A stretch of DNA of 64,000 nucleotides from Plasmodium brasilianum (taxonomy: Eukaryota > Apicomplexa > Aconoidasida > Haemosporida > Plasmodiidae). This document shows, piece by piece, positions 12,402-24,335 of the stretch. The stretch is taken from contig NC_090123.1 of the NCBI RefSeq assembly GCF_023973825.1, positions 1,409,501 to 1,473,500 on the forward strand, written 5' to 3'. Positions within the stretch are counted from its first letter, which is position 1. Each line of letters starts with the position of its first letter. The notes under the pieces are model-generated. The model had not been told where the DNA came from. It made no database searches and saw only the letters and a program-made list of their open reading frames with translations. The translations under genes were made by a program, and so were the position numbers.

Positions 12402-13975
12402 TAGGTATGTACAAATGATGTTTTATTTTTCCCATCTCCACCCAATTTTTTTTTTTTTTTTAATTTTATTATAATAAATATTTTACTAAGGTAACCTTTT
12501 TATATAATAATTAAATTTCTCTTTTTATAATAATTTCTTTTTTTTAATCATAATTTCTAATTTCTCATTTTTAATTATAATGGATAAATTTCTCCTTTTT
12601 TAATCGTAATTTCTAATTTCTCATTTTTAATTATAATGGATAAATTTCTCCTTTTTTAATCGTAATTTCTAATTTCTCATTTTTAATTATAATGGATAAA
12701 TTTCTCCTGTTTTAATCGTAATTTCTAATTTCTCATTTTTAATTATAATGTATAAATTTCTCCTTTTTTAATCGTAATTTCTAATTTCTCATTTTTAATT
12801 ATAATGGATAAATTTCTCCTTTTTTAATAGTAATTTCTAATTTCTCATTTTTTTATTATACAGTGTTAAATTTTATTTTTTATGATGGTCAAATTTTACT
12901 TGTAATTTCTTCTCTATTTTTCGACAGTGTTATCCTTTTTAAGTGGCAATCAAATTATACCTTTTTTTTTTTATTTTATTATAGTATGCCAATTTAATAT
13001 CAATTTAATATGTCAATTTAATATGTCAATTTAATATGTCAATTTAGTATGTCAATTTAGTATGTCAATTTAGTTTTTCAATATTTTTATATAAACTTTT
13101 TATTGAATTAATATGCTTACAAATATTATTATATTATGAATGTTTGTCGAACAATATATTTATTAATATATACTTTTATTCTTATTTATTTTTTTTTTTT
13201 TTTTCTTTAAAAATTGCATCGCAATTCAAATTATCAAGATACATTTATATATTTCACATTTTTAAAAAAAAGGGGTTAAAAAAAAGAAAAAAAAAATCTT
13301 ACGTGTACATACAAAATATGTGCAGTTTGTATGTTTTAAAGTTCATATATATTATAACATGAGTAAATACATAAGTATACATAAATGCATATATACTACA
13401 TAACAAGTAAAGGTAGAACATTACAGCGGTAAACATGCGAATGAAATGATTTGTTTTTGAGAATTCATCTTTATTTAATTTATTTTTTCCATATTTTCCA
13501 CTTTTTCCATTTATTTTATTATTTTTTTACCTTCTTAAGTATGTATGTATTATGCAAGTATGAATGTAAAAATTGATAACGAGCATCCAACTTTTCCATA
13601 TATATTTGTTTAAAATTGTGAGGCAGGAGGGGCGTATATTTTTTAAAATTTTTTTGTAAGAACAGTTGAGAGTGTCCTCACTTGCTCGATGAACACACAA
13701 TCACTACTTGTATAAAAAAAAAAAAAAAAAAAAAAAAAATAGTGTTAACAGAAATTGCCAAAATTTAAATTCAACATTTAAGTGCTTGTAACTACTGTAC
13801 AACGGTGTAGTAGCCAAACGGTTCAAGTGATAATAAGGGAATAAGGGAATAAAGTTAAGGGTTAACCGAGGATTATATATGTATATATATATATATATAT
13901 ACTCTGATATATAGATACACTACCCCCCTAATCCACATTTTCAGAGTGTGAAATTACAAAATATAGTCTTTTAGA
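12369..13975. other. intergenic region upstream of the WD40 gene
   Basis: Tandem same-strand genes flank it. It holds the 56-base minisatellite, a short array of TATGTCAATTTAA units at about 13005-13075, poly-T or poly-A runs (about 13188-13204 and 13713-13739) and an AT dinucleotide tract at about 13881-13900 close to the next start codon. No gene seen. Confidence 0.6.
12538..12860. repeat. 56-base minisatellite, about six copies
   Basis: The motif TAATTTCTAATTTCTCATTT recurs at 12607, 12663, 12719, 12775 and 12831 with exact 56-base spacing, and a first copy begins near 12551. Copies differ by single bases (ATGGATAAA or ATGTATAAA, CTCCTTTT or CTCCTGTT). Confidence 0.92.
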
Positions 13976-16057
13976 ATGAACGATGCGATAGACGAAGATT
14001 TTTTATATGAGGACATAAGAAACAAGAGGGATATCATTGACATAAGTTCAGGTGAAGAGTGCATTAGTAACAGTTCAGATAAGCTATATGAAGAGGAGGA
14101 AGAGGAACTAATTAATTATAAAAAGAAACGAATATCGTATTATAAAAGATTTTATGCTAATAAAAGTATATATTGTGTAAACTCATATAAAAAATGGGTA
14201 TATTTTGGTAGTGTTAATAATAAATGTTATTTGTATAATAATTTTGATCAAGATTTGAAATCATTTGTTCATAATTCAAATAGTTTACAGGTAGCGCAGA
14301 TAAAAAATAGCAGGAACATTAATAAGGATGATACTATGACCTTGGGTCATTGTGGAAATGGAAAGCATATCAACAAGAATAGCATGATAGGTAGTAGTGT
14401 AAGCTGTACTAGTGGTATTAGTTATAATACTAACAGTATCAGTGGAAATAGCGTGGACGTGTGTTTGCAAAACTTGAAGCATCAAAAGTACAGTGATACT
14501 GTGACAAACATAAAATTTTCGAAAAATTATAAATACGTCGCCTTGTGTGTATACAATGGTGATATATATATATATGAAAATAATAGTATGAACAGTTCAG
14601 AAATATTAAATTACAATTTAAAAAATATAAAGCAAAATATTAATAGTAGTAATTCTTTATTAGCTATATTTAATTGGAATATAGATAATAAATTTATAAA
14701 AGAAGAACTAATAAATGAAGATATGAAAATTGTCAATATTTTAAGTCTTAATGATTCAAATAATAAAAAGGATATTGAATATTTTATGTTTTGTCCGTAT
14801 AATGAAAATATTCTTATAAGCATTTATTTAGATGCACCAAATATTTATATATGGGATGTACTTGAAAGTACACCATTAAACATTACCTACACTGTTGATA
14901 TACCAACTTTTTTGAATATATGTAACTATGACAGTTATTTTTATCTTCTAGTGGGTTTTCATAATGGAGATACCTTTGTGTATGACTATGATATTTACAA
15001 TATAAAAAAAAGAAGTGCAGGTAAGAAGCACGGAAAAAGGGAAAAAGCGAATTATACAGGAGTACCCTCTGTTAATGGTAGTGAGTACACGCAGAAGGCA
15101 GGGTTAAGCTGGCTTCACCGCACCAGCAGTAATAACGATAATGGGATTGACATTGACGATGATATTGATAATGAAAATAACAGTGATAATGTTAACGGGG
15201 GCACTAATAACAATAGTATTGGTAGTATTGGCGGTATTGGTAGTATTGGCGGTATTGGTAATACTGGCAGCATTGGTAATACGGGCAGCATTGGTAATAC
15301 TGGCAGCATTGGTAATACTGGCAGCATTGGTAATACTGGCAGCATTGGTAATACGGGCAGCATTGGTAGGGGAGTGCTAATAAGCAGCCATAAGAGTAAT
15401 GGCGTGAAATATGAAGGGAATGATGGTTCATTGAGCTACAGCAATAAATCATTGCTAAACAACTACAATAGTAATTATAAATATAACGAATTAATAAATG
15501 ACGAATTGGACAACAACAACGATATCTTGTGTATTGACAATAATTTAACGAATGAAATATTTATAGCTTCCCATAAAAATGTGATACAAATGTATAATAT
15601 TAATAATAATAATCTTATTAGTACATATAATAACCTCCATAATGATATAGTAGATTACTGTTTATTTAATAATAGAAAATCAAATATATTTGCGTCTTCT
15701 TCTTTAGATAATAATGTCATTATATTTGATTTTCAAAATAAGAAATATATTAACAAGTTTAGTGTTAATTATGATTTTAATAAAAATGATACGAATGATC
15801 GAATGGATAAAGGAATAAATTTTCTCAAATGGCTTAATGCAAATTTACTTTTATTTTCCAGTTTAAATGGAAACATATATATATATGACATTAGACTTAG
15901 AAAATGTATTCATCAGTTTTATTCTCATACAGATACCATTTTTAATATTCACGTATCACTGCATTTGTATGAACACAAAAATATATTATCAATTATAACT
16001 GCCAGCGATGACAAATCCTCCAACATGCATTTTTTGGACCTTTCGTATTTCACCTAG
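13976..16057 (+). CDS. WD40 beta-propeller protein, AAMP/Sqt1-like
   Basis: Single exon, 693 residues from ATG 13976. The N-terminus is acidic (MNDAIDEDFLYEDI, then an EEEEEE run), as in the AAMP/Sqt1 family. WD-type blades are recognisable: SDTVTNIKFSKNYKYVALC with GDIYIYEN, NILISIYLDAPNIYIWDVL, VGFHNGDTFVYDYD, HNDIVDYCLFNN with SLDNNVIIFDF, LLFSSLNGNIYIYDIRLRK and a last blade ITASDDKSSNMHFLDL. The order and the divergent final blade fit Sqt1, a chaperone of ribosomal protein uL16, but another WD40 protein is possible. A repeat of Gly-Ser-Ile-Gly-Asn-Thr units at about residues 413-465 is a low-complexity insertion between blades. It converges with the methyltransferase gene downstream. Confidence 0.72.
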   Translation: MNDAIDEDFLYEDIRNKRDIIDISSGEECISNSSDKLYEEEEEELINYKKKRISYYKRFYANKSIYCVNSYKKWVYFGSVNNKCYLYNNFDQDLKSFVHNSNSLQVAQIKNSRNINKDDTMTLGHCGNGKHINKNSMIGSSVSCTSGISYNTNSISGNSVDVCLQNLKHQKYSDTVTNIKFSKNYKYVALCVYNGDIYIYENNSMNSSEILNYNLKNIKQNINSSNSLLAIFNWNIDNKFIKEELINEDMKIVNILSLNDSNNKKDIEYFMFCPYNENILISIYLDAPNIYIWDVLESTPLNITYTVDIPTFLNICNYDSYFYLLVGFHNGDTFVYDYDIYNIKKRSAGKKHGKREKANYTGVPSVNGSEYTQKAGLSWLHRTSSNNDNGIDIDDDIDNENNSDNVNGGTNNNSIGSIGGIGSIGGIGNTGSIGNTGSIGNTGSIGNTGSIGNTGSIGNTGSIGRGVLISSHKSNGVKYEGNDGSLSYSNKSLLNNYNSNYKYNELINDELDNNNDILCIDNNLTNEIFIASHKNVIQMYNINNNNLISTYNNLHNDIVDYCLFNNRKSNIFASSSLDNNVIIFDFQNKKYINKFSVNYDFNKNDTNDRMDKGINFLKWLNANLLLFSSLNGNIYIYDIRLRKCIHQFYSHTDTIFNIHVSLHLYEHKNILSIITASDDKSSNMHFLDLSYFT
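15217..15372 (+). repeat. coding minisatellite, 18-base GSIGNT units
   Basis: About six to seven near-identical 18-base units (GGTAATACTGGCAGCATT-like) plus shorter SIGGIG units, in frame within the WD40 gene. The unit length is a multiple of three, so copy-number change keeps the frame. Confidence 0.92.
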
Positions 16058-16464
16058 TATGCGCCATCAATCACTAAGCATTAATTTCCTGTGTTATAAG
16101 AAACATACCAGATGGGAAATACTTATGTTTTCCCGTTTATTAGCCCATTTGTCTTCTCGTTTGTAACCACGTTTGTAAATCTTGCATGTAATCTCGTTTG
16201 TTAAATTGTTTTTCATTGCATTTGTCTTCTCATTTTTCATCTCGTTTTTCGCCCAATTTGTTAGCCTATATATAACTGCTCGTTCATTTTTATGTTCCAT
16301 TTTTTCGTACCATTTTTGCCCTTTCATTTGATGAAGCAATCATGCTGGTAAGCAAGCTTCCGTGCACATACACACATATAAATATATGTACATGCATATA
16401 TATGCATACATATGTAAATATACATATATAATTGTGTCCATATATATACTAATATGTACGTATT

Positions 16465-16496
<32 letters not shown>

Positions 16497-16778
16497 GCGC
16501 AGTCATGTTTAAATTTTCTGCTGGCTATTTTTTTTTTTTTTTTTTTATCTATTATCATTTTTTACTTCCTTTTTTTGTTCCTATGTTGGTGTACTGTTGT
16601 ACTGCTGCACTATTGCACTGTTACATAATTTGAAATTTGCCTGTGTCTGTGTTCAGAAAAACTTGCAAAAAAAAAAAAAAAATTACAAGAAATAAAAAGA
16701 ATTACAGACGAGGAAAAAAATGCCCACGTGTTTAAATGGTCAGTGTGCAGCTACTAATAGCACTACCCTTTCCCGCTG
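16058..16778. other. convergent intergenic region
   Basis: It lies between the 3' ends of the WD40 and methyltransferase genes. It contains repeated TCTCGTTTGT-like words at about 16150-16260, an AT-rich tract at 16440-16497 and poly-T and poly-A runs. It should hold both 3' UTRs. No gene seen. Confidence 0.6.
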
Positions 16779-17583
16779 CTAATCCTCAATGCATACGTAC
16801 GACGACTGTGGAAGGTGCTTGAAAAAATTAGTTTTCAAAATGTACATAAAAATACTGTATGTAGCAACAAGGCCCAAGGGTCTGTCCTTATTTTGCTTTA
16901 AGTTAACATAGTATATGTTATCAAAAATTTCATCTTTGTTATGCAAATTATTGCTCATATTAATAAAATTTTTATGTACGGATTTGTATTTTTTCTCTAT
17001 ATTATTACAATTGTCCATTATGAGAAAAACGCCCTTTGCTTTATTTACCAAATTTAAAAATGTATGATCATGTTCAGAATAATTTTTTTTATAATTTATA
17101 TACAAATCACTATGGCTACTATATTTTAATAGTAATATTTTATTTTCTTTGGCATATTTATGTAACTCATTTAAATCTGTGTTTTTGTATGGTATGTCCA
17201 GTAAATACCCTGACGATGCTCGTATAGTAAATGGATGAAAAAAATCAATATTGTAAATACTGTTTATGTCTAAAGTTTTATAGCTAGCTATTTTATTTTT
17301 ATTTTTTTTTTTTAAATTTTCTATATTAAATATACATTGCCATTTTAGTAAAAAACAACTCCGTATTATTGTGCCTATATCCCCATTACATAAATATTCA
17401 ACATTATTTTTTATATCGTACTGTTGTGCACTTTCACTATTTAAAGAACAGTCATCCCTTTTAACTGCTCTATCATTGGCGTTTTCCTTTTCTTCAAAAT
17501 GGATATCATATATTTTTAAATTTTGTTCGCTTTGCTTCACCTCAAATGGAATCTTTTGTCTCTCTTTCCATTCGTCTTCCCCA

Positions 17584-17660
<77 letters not shown>

Positions 17661-19067
17661 TTCCTCTTCCTTTTCCTCCTTCGCTTCGTCCACATGATTC
17701 ATTTTTACCTCAGCCCCAACTTGGTGCTCTTCCCCCCAATTGACGTTATAAAAGCAAAATGCTAAGTGGGGTAGGCCCACATTATCAAAGTGAAATTTAT
17801 GCAAAACCTCAGCTAAAACTCCATTCTTAAAAGAGTACAGAAAAGAAAGTTTTTTTAGCAATTTATTTGAAAGCAATATAAAATTATCAAATGAGTGAAA
17901 ATCTTTTAAATTATCAATACTATTTGTATAAATTCTGCATAAGTAATTTTTTTGTCTCTCTAGTATAATTTTCTTACTTGTTAATAATATTTTTTCTTGT
18001 TTTTCTCTATACTTTCTATCAGTTGCTAATTTATATAAATGTATAAAAACCGGATGATTTTGTGATTTAATTATTTTTACTTTCTTTGAAGAGAAAAATA
18101 TTTTATAAAAATGATCATTTTTTTTCTTTTCACTAATGCTTAGCTGATTATCTTTACTTTTCATTAGCATATTATTTATATGTTTATCTACTGTGTTATG
18201 AACAACATCATAACCTTTTCTTTTTATTATTTTATTTTCCATATTGTTTTTTCCTTTGTTTTTAATTATGCTTTTCGCATCCATTTTGATATTGCTACTA
18301 ATAATTAAGTCGTTATTCCTATCACTGTTAAGTTTTCCATGTAGTACTTCATCCTTTTTATCGTCCACACTTGGATTATCATTACACTTCATTGTACCCT
18401 CTGTAAAACGTTTATTCTCTATCATGAGATGTTCGCTATTTGTAGACATGTGCTCCTCGTTCAATGGTGTACCTGTGTTATCTCCTTTATTAAAATATTT
18501 CTTATTCATATCATATAATGGGTTCTCCTTTGTTTCTCCTACAGTTCGATATTTTGTTTTAATAACACTCTGGCTAAGTGTTTGTGCATGACGTTTTTTT
18601 TTTTTACCACTGTCATATGGTATTTCTTCACACAGTTTGTGTTCATTTACAATTTTGTTATATAACTCACTCGTTAATGTGTTACTAGCTCTTGGCCCAT
18701 ATACAAAGCTTCTTGGTTTGACAAACGATGTTTCTTTATAATCATGAGGGGGAAGATTTTGCGGCGGTATCTGCGTGTGCTCATTATGCTGCCTGTACTC
18801 ATTATACCGCTCGTACTCTTTTTGCTGCTTACCCTCCTTAAGATCCTTTTGTTTACTTTTAGATTTTTTGTTTTCTTCTTTTTCTTCTACCCCACTTTTA
18901 TAAACATTCCCCAGAACATCTTCGTTGTCATCTACTCTTGTTGACTCAGCACTATGTGTTGTAAAAAGCTTAACAATATTTGTACATATATAATTATTTT
19001 TTCTATTCATCCATACGTTAAAAAGTGTAAGAAACTCCCTCCTATATTTTATTGTACAGTGCATCAT
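16779..19067 (-). CDS. SpoU (TrmH-family) RNA 2'-O-ribose methyltransferase, probably organellar
   Basis: Single exon, 762 residues. The start is a double ATG (MMHC). The C-terminal third carries SpoU-like motifs. GDIGTIIRSCFLLKW (about residue 564) matches the family's N-x-G-x-I-x-R motif 1, with the usual Asn replaced by Asp or Gly. TIRASSGYLLDIPY (about 616) matches the A-x-R-A-S-x-G segment. GVFLIMDN and the terminal RPLGLVATYSIFMYIL take the places of motifs 2 and 3, but both are divergent. The long N-terminal half is Lys/Asn-rich and contains a polyglutamate run at about residues 462-493. The N-terminus (KYRREFLTLFNVWMNRKN) could be a mitochondrial or apicoplast presequence. The family transfers methyl from SAM to ribose in rRNA or tRNA. 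The weak motif 2 and 3 matches leave activity uncertain. Confidence 0.68.
17587..17682 (-). repeat. coding GAA/GAG repeat (polyglutamate)
   Basis: About 30 glutamate codons in blocks of GAA with regularly placed GAG, inside the SpoU gene and just before the catalytic region. Confidence 0.92.
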
Positions 19068-20275
19068 GCTGAGTATTACAGCTTCAGAATGTTTATTTTA
19101 AAATTTCAAGTTATAAGCACATGCATTTTTAAAAGTTTTTCAATGCTAATTTTTCCTAATCTTGGAAGATGGAAAATATTTACTCATCCACAACATAACA
19201 CTGTAGGGTGAGCGGCTTTCCCATAGGCAGTATGTGTATGTACATATATATGTACATGTATGTATATATTCTTTTTTTATGTGCACGAGGCATGTACATA
19301 AGTAAATATCTTGCTCTTTCCAAGTAGCGCTACTTCATATTTTTAAAAAATAAATATATTTTTTTTTTTTTTTGGAAAATATTATGAGTGCACGTTAGGG
19401 AGAAAAACAGTCCCCCTCTTTTTTCAAACTTTTGTCATATGCATATATATATGTATATGTATACATAATATCATATACGTACATGTACACTTATAGGTAC
19501 ATAAACAAGATGAACGCATAAGGCGCGAAAGCCACTCGTTTACCATTAATTGTTCCATTTTATACGCATATGCACAAATTCATTGTAATTATTTAAAAAT
19601 AAGAGGAATGAAAAGGAGTGCATAAAATATTGTTTTTGTAGAGTATATCTTCAATGAATAAGGTAAAAAAAAAAAAAAAAAAAAAAAAAAATATCATACA
19701 TTTCATTATGATTAATCGTTGTCACTTTTTGCTTTGTTAACACGGTTCCATTTTGCTGTACACCCTACAATTATGCACATTTTTGCAATTTTTTTGAGTT
19801 TTCTTATAAGCATTTTGAAAGTAAATATACTTAGTATTAACGCCATCGCATCGAGGTGGCAAACACTGAAAATGTACTATGGCACAACACCTTTGTTATC
19901 ATCAAGATGTATGTAATAAATATGAACAGCACCGTTGCATTTTACGGGGATAAATTTGTTTTTTCTTTTTTTCCTTAAAATAGGGGAATACACAAAAAAA
20001 AAAAGAAACAAAATAATGAAAATGAAAAAAATGATGAAAATGATGAAAATGATAAGAATGATAAAATGATAAGAATGATAAAATGATAAGAATGATAAAA
20101 TGATAAGAATGATAAAATGATAAGAATGATAAAATGATAAGAATGATAAAATGATATAAAAGAAAAAAACAAAAGTTATAAAATAACGTAAATGGGTATA
20201 GGAGTGATAAATGGCCAAAATGGCCACAAGAGTTCATAAGCGGCCATGGGAAAAAACAATAAATGTTTAGAAAAG

Positions 20276-20315
<40 letters not shown>

Positions 20316-20586
20316 ACGGACAGAGCACAAATAAATTGCTGATTTCAAAATGTGGTGAATGGTTTGCTTATATAGAATTTAAAATCCGGATGGAGAGAAT
20401 ACTATAATGAATAACAAAAAATTGGATAAATTTAACAAGTCCAAAAAAAAGGCCGTTAAGATGGTTGTAAAAATGTAGTAAAATGCGGTCAAATGAAGAG
20501 GAAATATGATGGTATCCTACAAAATTGTAGAAGGTAAAAGCTAGTTGGCAGAACAACGTGTTCGGCGGAAACTGCGCAAAAACGGG
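19068..20586. other. intergenic region upstream of the SpoU gene, downstream of CDC50
   Basis: It holds the SpoU promoter side (19068 on), TATATG-type microsatellites at about 19235-19270 and 19440-19475, A-runs at 19668-19690 and 20280-20313, and the 17-base array at 20045-20155. No gene seen. Confidence 0.6.
20044..20158. repeat. 17-base minisatellite GATAAAATGATAAGAAT
   Basis: Six to seven tandem copies with very little divergence. Minus-strand frames through it give FYHSYHF-type peptides, which are artefacts. Confidence 0.9.
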
Positions 20587-22155
20587 CTAGTGCAGGGGGC
20601 ACAGACACATCTTCTGTACAATGTTTGCAGCAATTGCAGCACTATCGAAAGAGCTATTTTTGCTGCCTTGCTTCCCCATAGGCATATGGCCTGATTTCAT
20701 TCTCCTTACATTTTGCATATTAGATTTCATACGACTAAATGTTTTTTCTATATTTTTATTGATAGAGATTTTACAGTAGGAAAGTGTTTTACCTAATTTA
20801 CGGTATCCGCACTTAACTAAAATTAACATAATAATTATGACAATAAAATAAATTAAAGCTAATAAAAAAAAAGCATATGCTAATTCATATGTACCATTGC
20901 CAACAGCCCTTAATGAAACTAACTGAAAAGATTTACTTGCTTTCCAGTATTTATCTGGCCATGTATTTTGTGTAAATGTTATTTTATAATTATCGCCAGG
21001 TTTTAAGTTTTCATTAATCACTCCATATGGCTTAATAAATGAAGATGTCATAGGAGGGCTAAACCAATTTTTATAATCAGGGGAAAATGTATTCAACCAT
21101 ATTTTATATTTTGAAGAAAACTTTTTATGTTTTTTAACATAGGAAAAAAAATCATAATAATTAACAACAGGAAATTTATCTATATTAAATTGTTCCGTAT
21201 TTGCAGATAGATTAATTTTGTCATTAAAAATTGATGCAGATACTAAACCACAAGGATATATAATTTTCTTTTTTTCATAATCATTCACGGAATTAATATC
21301 ACATATTTGATTATTTCTTGAAATATTTTTCTGCTTTTCATTTATTCCTAAATTGTCATTTAATTCAGGCAAAGTTTGAATACTGTCAACACACCTAAAT
21401 TTATAAATATCTTCAAAAGTTTTTATATATTTACACTTACAATCATTAACCAATGAATGTGATTCATCTGATAAAAAATTTTTAAAATTTACATAAAAAT
21501 TTGATATTTTATAATATATATATACTGGTTGTTTCATTTCTTCTGTTATTTGAAAAATTTTATTTGTATCACCTGACTCATAAGCTATATTTACCTCAAT
21601 TACCTGACTCGATTCATAATATATGAAAAGTCCAATTAATATAAAAATTATTACTAAAATAAATAAAATGCTTGCAGCGACATTCCATTTGTAAAAATAA
21701 TGAAATCCTTTAATTTTTTGAAGTTCTTGTTGTTTAAATGCATCCATGAAATTGTTATATTTAGAATCATTATAAATATTAGATATTTTTTTCCTTAACA
21801 AGACATCACTTTTTCTTTTTTCAATCATTGAAATTTTGATATGATCATCATTCTTAAATTTTTTTATATTTTTGTTTTTGTTTTTATCATCATTATCATC
21901 ATCATCATCCTTTTCTTCTTTCTTATTAGGAGAACGAGAAATTATGGCTTGTTCAAATGAAACAAGTTTTTTATTTTTAACTGATCCTTCTTCATCTTTT
22001 TCATTCCCTGATTCTTCATCCATTATTCTTCCATGTATAGACATACCAACATAATTTCTCTTTTTTATAAAGGAGTTAAATATCTTTTCACATGCATCAT
22101 AATTAACTGATATTAACGAAAACTCTTTTTCTTCATCCGACGAACAACTTTCCAT
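20587..22155 (-). CDS. CDC50: LEM3/CDC50 family protein, P4-ATPase (lipid flippase) beta subunit
   Basis: Single exon, 522 residues. The first 120 residues are charged and disordered (Asp/Lys-rich). Then come FKQQELQ, the family's usual segment before the first membrane helix (about 155-178, ILFILVIIFILIGLFIYY), a large extracytoplasmic domain and a second helix (about 425-450). Family signatures are visible: YPCGLVSASIFND, which holds the Cys and the Asn-Asp pair, and an NWFSPP segment. Several Cys in the loop can form the known disulfides, and N-glycosylation sequons are present. CDC50 proteins are needed for folding and export of aminophospholipid flippases and contribute to transport. P. 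falciparum has, as I recall, three paralogues, one of them in this syntenic position and known as CDC50C; paralogue assignment is inference. The Met- and Ser-rich tail is cytosolic. Confidence 0.92.
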   Translation of the reverse strand: MESCSSDEEKEFSLISVNYDACEKIFNSFIKKRNYVGMSIHGRIMDEESGNEKDEEGSVKNKKLVSFEQAIISRSPNKKEEKDDDDDNDDKNKNKNIKKFKNDDHIKISMIEKRKSDVLLRKKISNIYNDSKYNNFMDAFKQQELQKIKGFHYFYKWNVAASILFILVIIFILIGLFIYYESSQVIEVNIAYESGDTNKIFQITEEMKQPVYIYYKISNFYVNFKNFLSDESHSLVNDCKCKYIKTFEDIYKFRCVDSIQTLPELNDNLGINEKQKNISRNNQICDINSVNDYEKKKIIYPCGLVSASIFNDKINLSANTEQFNIDKFPVVNYYDFFSYVKKHKKFSSKYKIWLNTFSPDYKNWFSPPMTSSFIKPYGVINENLKPGDNYKITFTQNTWPDKYWKASKSFQLVSLRAVGNGTYELAYAFFLLALIYFIVIIIMLILVKCGYRKLGKTLSYCKISINKNIEKTFSRMKSNMQNVRRMKSGHMPMGKQGSKNSSFDSAAIAANIVQKMCLCPLH

Positions 22156-22509
22156 GGCTTCTTTTTTATATTTTACTTATTTAACGCTTTATATAGTCCA
22201 AGACACGTATTAAATGAAAATTATGGTGTATCACACAGACCCATCAAGGAAAGTGCGGAAATCAGTTACCAGGAAATAAGGACATTAAGTGTGTACCATT
22301 GGGGGGGTTTGGGGTAGAATGCGTGTATATATAACTGTGCAAAACGCGAATATAAGAAGCTTAACAAAAGGATGTAGAAAATACATGAATAAATGAATTA
22401 AAAATGGAAGGAAGGAAAAAAAAAAAAAAAAATGCACACCAAAATGAAGGCAAAGTGCAGAAGGGGGGGGGATAAATGCTCGCCAATTTTTATTAAAAAA
22501 ACGCACAAC

Positions 22510-22740
22510 ACTTTTTATCAAAAAAAAATGCAACAATTTTTATCAAAAAAAAATGCAGCAATATTTATCAAAAAAAAATGCAGCAATATTTATCAAAAAA
22601 AAATGCAGCAATATTTATCAAAAAAAAATGCAGCAATTTTTATCAAAAAAAAATGCAGCAATATTTATCAAAAAAAAATGCAGCAATATTTATCAAAAAA
22701 AAATGCAGCAATTTTTATTAAAAAAAAACACACCAATTTT
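22510..22740. repeat. 25-base minisatellite (TTTATCAAAAAAAAATGCAGC-like)
   Basis: About nine copies. GCAGCA recurs at 22555, 22580 and 22605 with 25-base spacing. Because 25 is not a multiple of three, all three plus frames look similar (QQYLSKKNAA peptides), which shows that it is not coding. Confidence 0.92.
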
Positions 22741-23461
22741 TATCAAAAAAACGCATTAACAAATCATAATTTTATGACAATATTTAAAATAATATTATGC
22801 ACATATAATAAACTACAAAAAAAGCTAGCTAAAGAAAAAAAAAAAACTCTATACATAACATATCAAATTTATGACACGAACAGAATGAAGCACAAATAAT
22901 GACAATATATGAAAACAAATCAGAGATGTCTTATCATATGTTTGGGACTTCAGGAACTGCTGCATATATGTATCTATATATGTACGTATATATGTATGGG
23001 TGTATGTATGCAAGTATTTACGTATGCATATATATATGTAGAGTGAAAATTATACAATACAATAATTTTCCATATATGCTTAGAATTAGCATCATTTTAT
23101 CACTGTGCTAATACGAATTAATTTTTACGATGTAACAAGAATTAGCAATTGTAAATTTGCATTTATGGACTCACGCATATGTATCATATGTATGCCTGTA
23201 TACACATATATGCATATACGTATAACGTAGATTGCGCATATTCACTTACATATCTGTAACTAGGTAAATATATATATATATATATACATGTACGACATAT
23301 GTGTATTCATATTTCCATACTTAAAAATAGGGATATATTTGTACGAACTGATTTTATTTATACCTTTAAATTTTTATGAAGCTAATTGATAAATTTAGAA
23401 CAGGAAAAAATATCAATTTGATGAATAAAAATGAAGAAATTGTTTGGTTTTTCCTGGCATT

Positions 23462-23520
23462 ATATATGGCATTACAAATGGCATTACAAATGGCATTACA
23501 AATGGCATTACAAATGAACA
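23462..23520. repeat. ATGGCATTACAA 12-base repeat, about five copies
   Basis: Perfect short array in intergenic DNA. Confidence 0.85.
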
Positions 23521-23718
23521 TTTTAACAGCGTTTATTACTTTTTTTTAAGGCATTTTTTAACTAAATTAAATGTATATTTTTCATTTACGTGGTAATAAT
23601 TTAGTAAGAAAAGGAAAGAGGGGAAAACAGATACAAAGGTAACAATACGACTAGATATATTTACATTTAAAAAAAATAAAAAAAAATGTGAGCATTTGGA
23701 TACGTATATATTTGAATA

Positions 23719-23759
<41 letters not shown>

Positions 23760-24039
23760 ATATACATATGTGTGTATATATATATATATATATGTGTACA
23801 TATACATATGTTTACATATACATATATGTATATATACATATTCGTGTACGCAAATGCATGGAGTATAACATACTTGACGAATTTAATGACATATAAAAAT
23901 TTGATAAATCCTACTTTTAATTTTTCATTTCCAATTTTGATGAAAGAAAGAAAAAAAAAATTAATTTTGAGGAGTATAATTTGGTACATATTTGTAATGA
24001 TTACTTATTAGCACGAAATGAACGAAAAAAAAATTTTCC

Positions 24040-24335
24040 ATTTTGTCATTTTGTCATTTTGTTATTTTGTCATTTTGTCATTTTGTCATTTTGTCATTTT
24101 GTCATTTTGTCATTTTGTCATTATTTTTCCTTTTTTTCATTATTTTTCCTTTTCATTATTTTTCCTATTTTTCATTATTTTTCCTTTTTTTCATTATTTT
24201 TCCTTTTTTTCATTATTTTTCCTATTTTTCATTATTTTTCCTATTTTTCATTATTTTTCCTTTTTTTCATTATTTTTCCTATTTTTCATTATTTTTCCTA
24301 TTTTTCATTATTTTTCCTTTTTTTCATTACTTTTA
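24040..24335. repeat. TTTTGTCATT array followed by TTTTTCATTATTTTTCC array
   Basis: About nine copies of a 10-base unit, then about twelve copies of a 17-19-base unit, all on a pyrimidine-rich plus strand. Overlapping plus-strand frames (FCHFVIL, HYFSFFS) are artefacts. Confidence 0.9.

Noticed and set aside
12538..12860. CRISPR-like array (regular 56-base spacing)
   Set aside because: Whole units repeat without unique spacers and the genome is eukaryotic; it is a plain minisatellite.
15115..15452. ORFs antisense to the WD40 gene (MLPVLP and YYQCCQ repeats)
   Set aside because: Shadows of the GSIGNT coding repeat.
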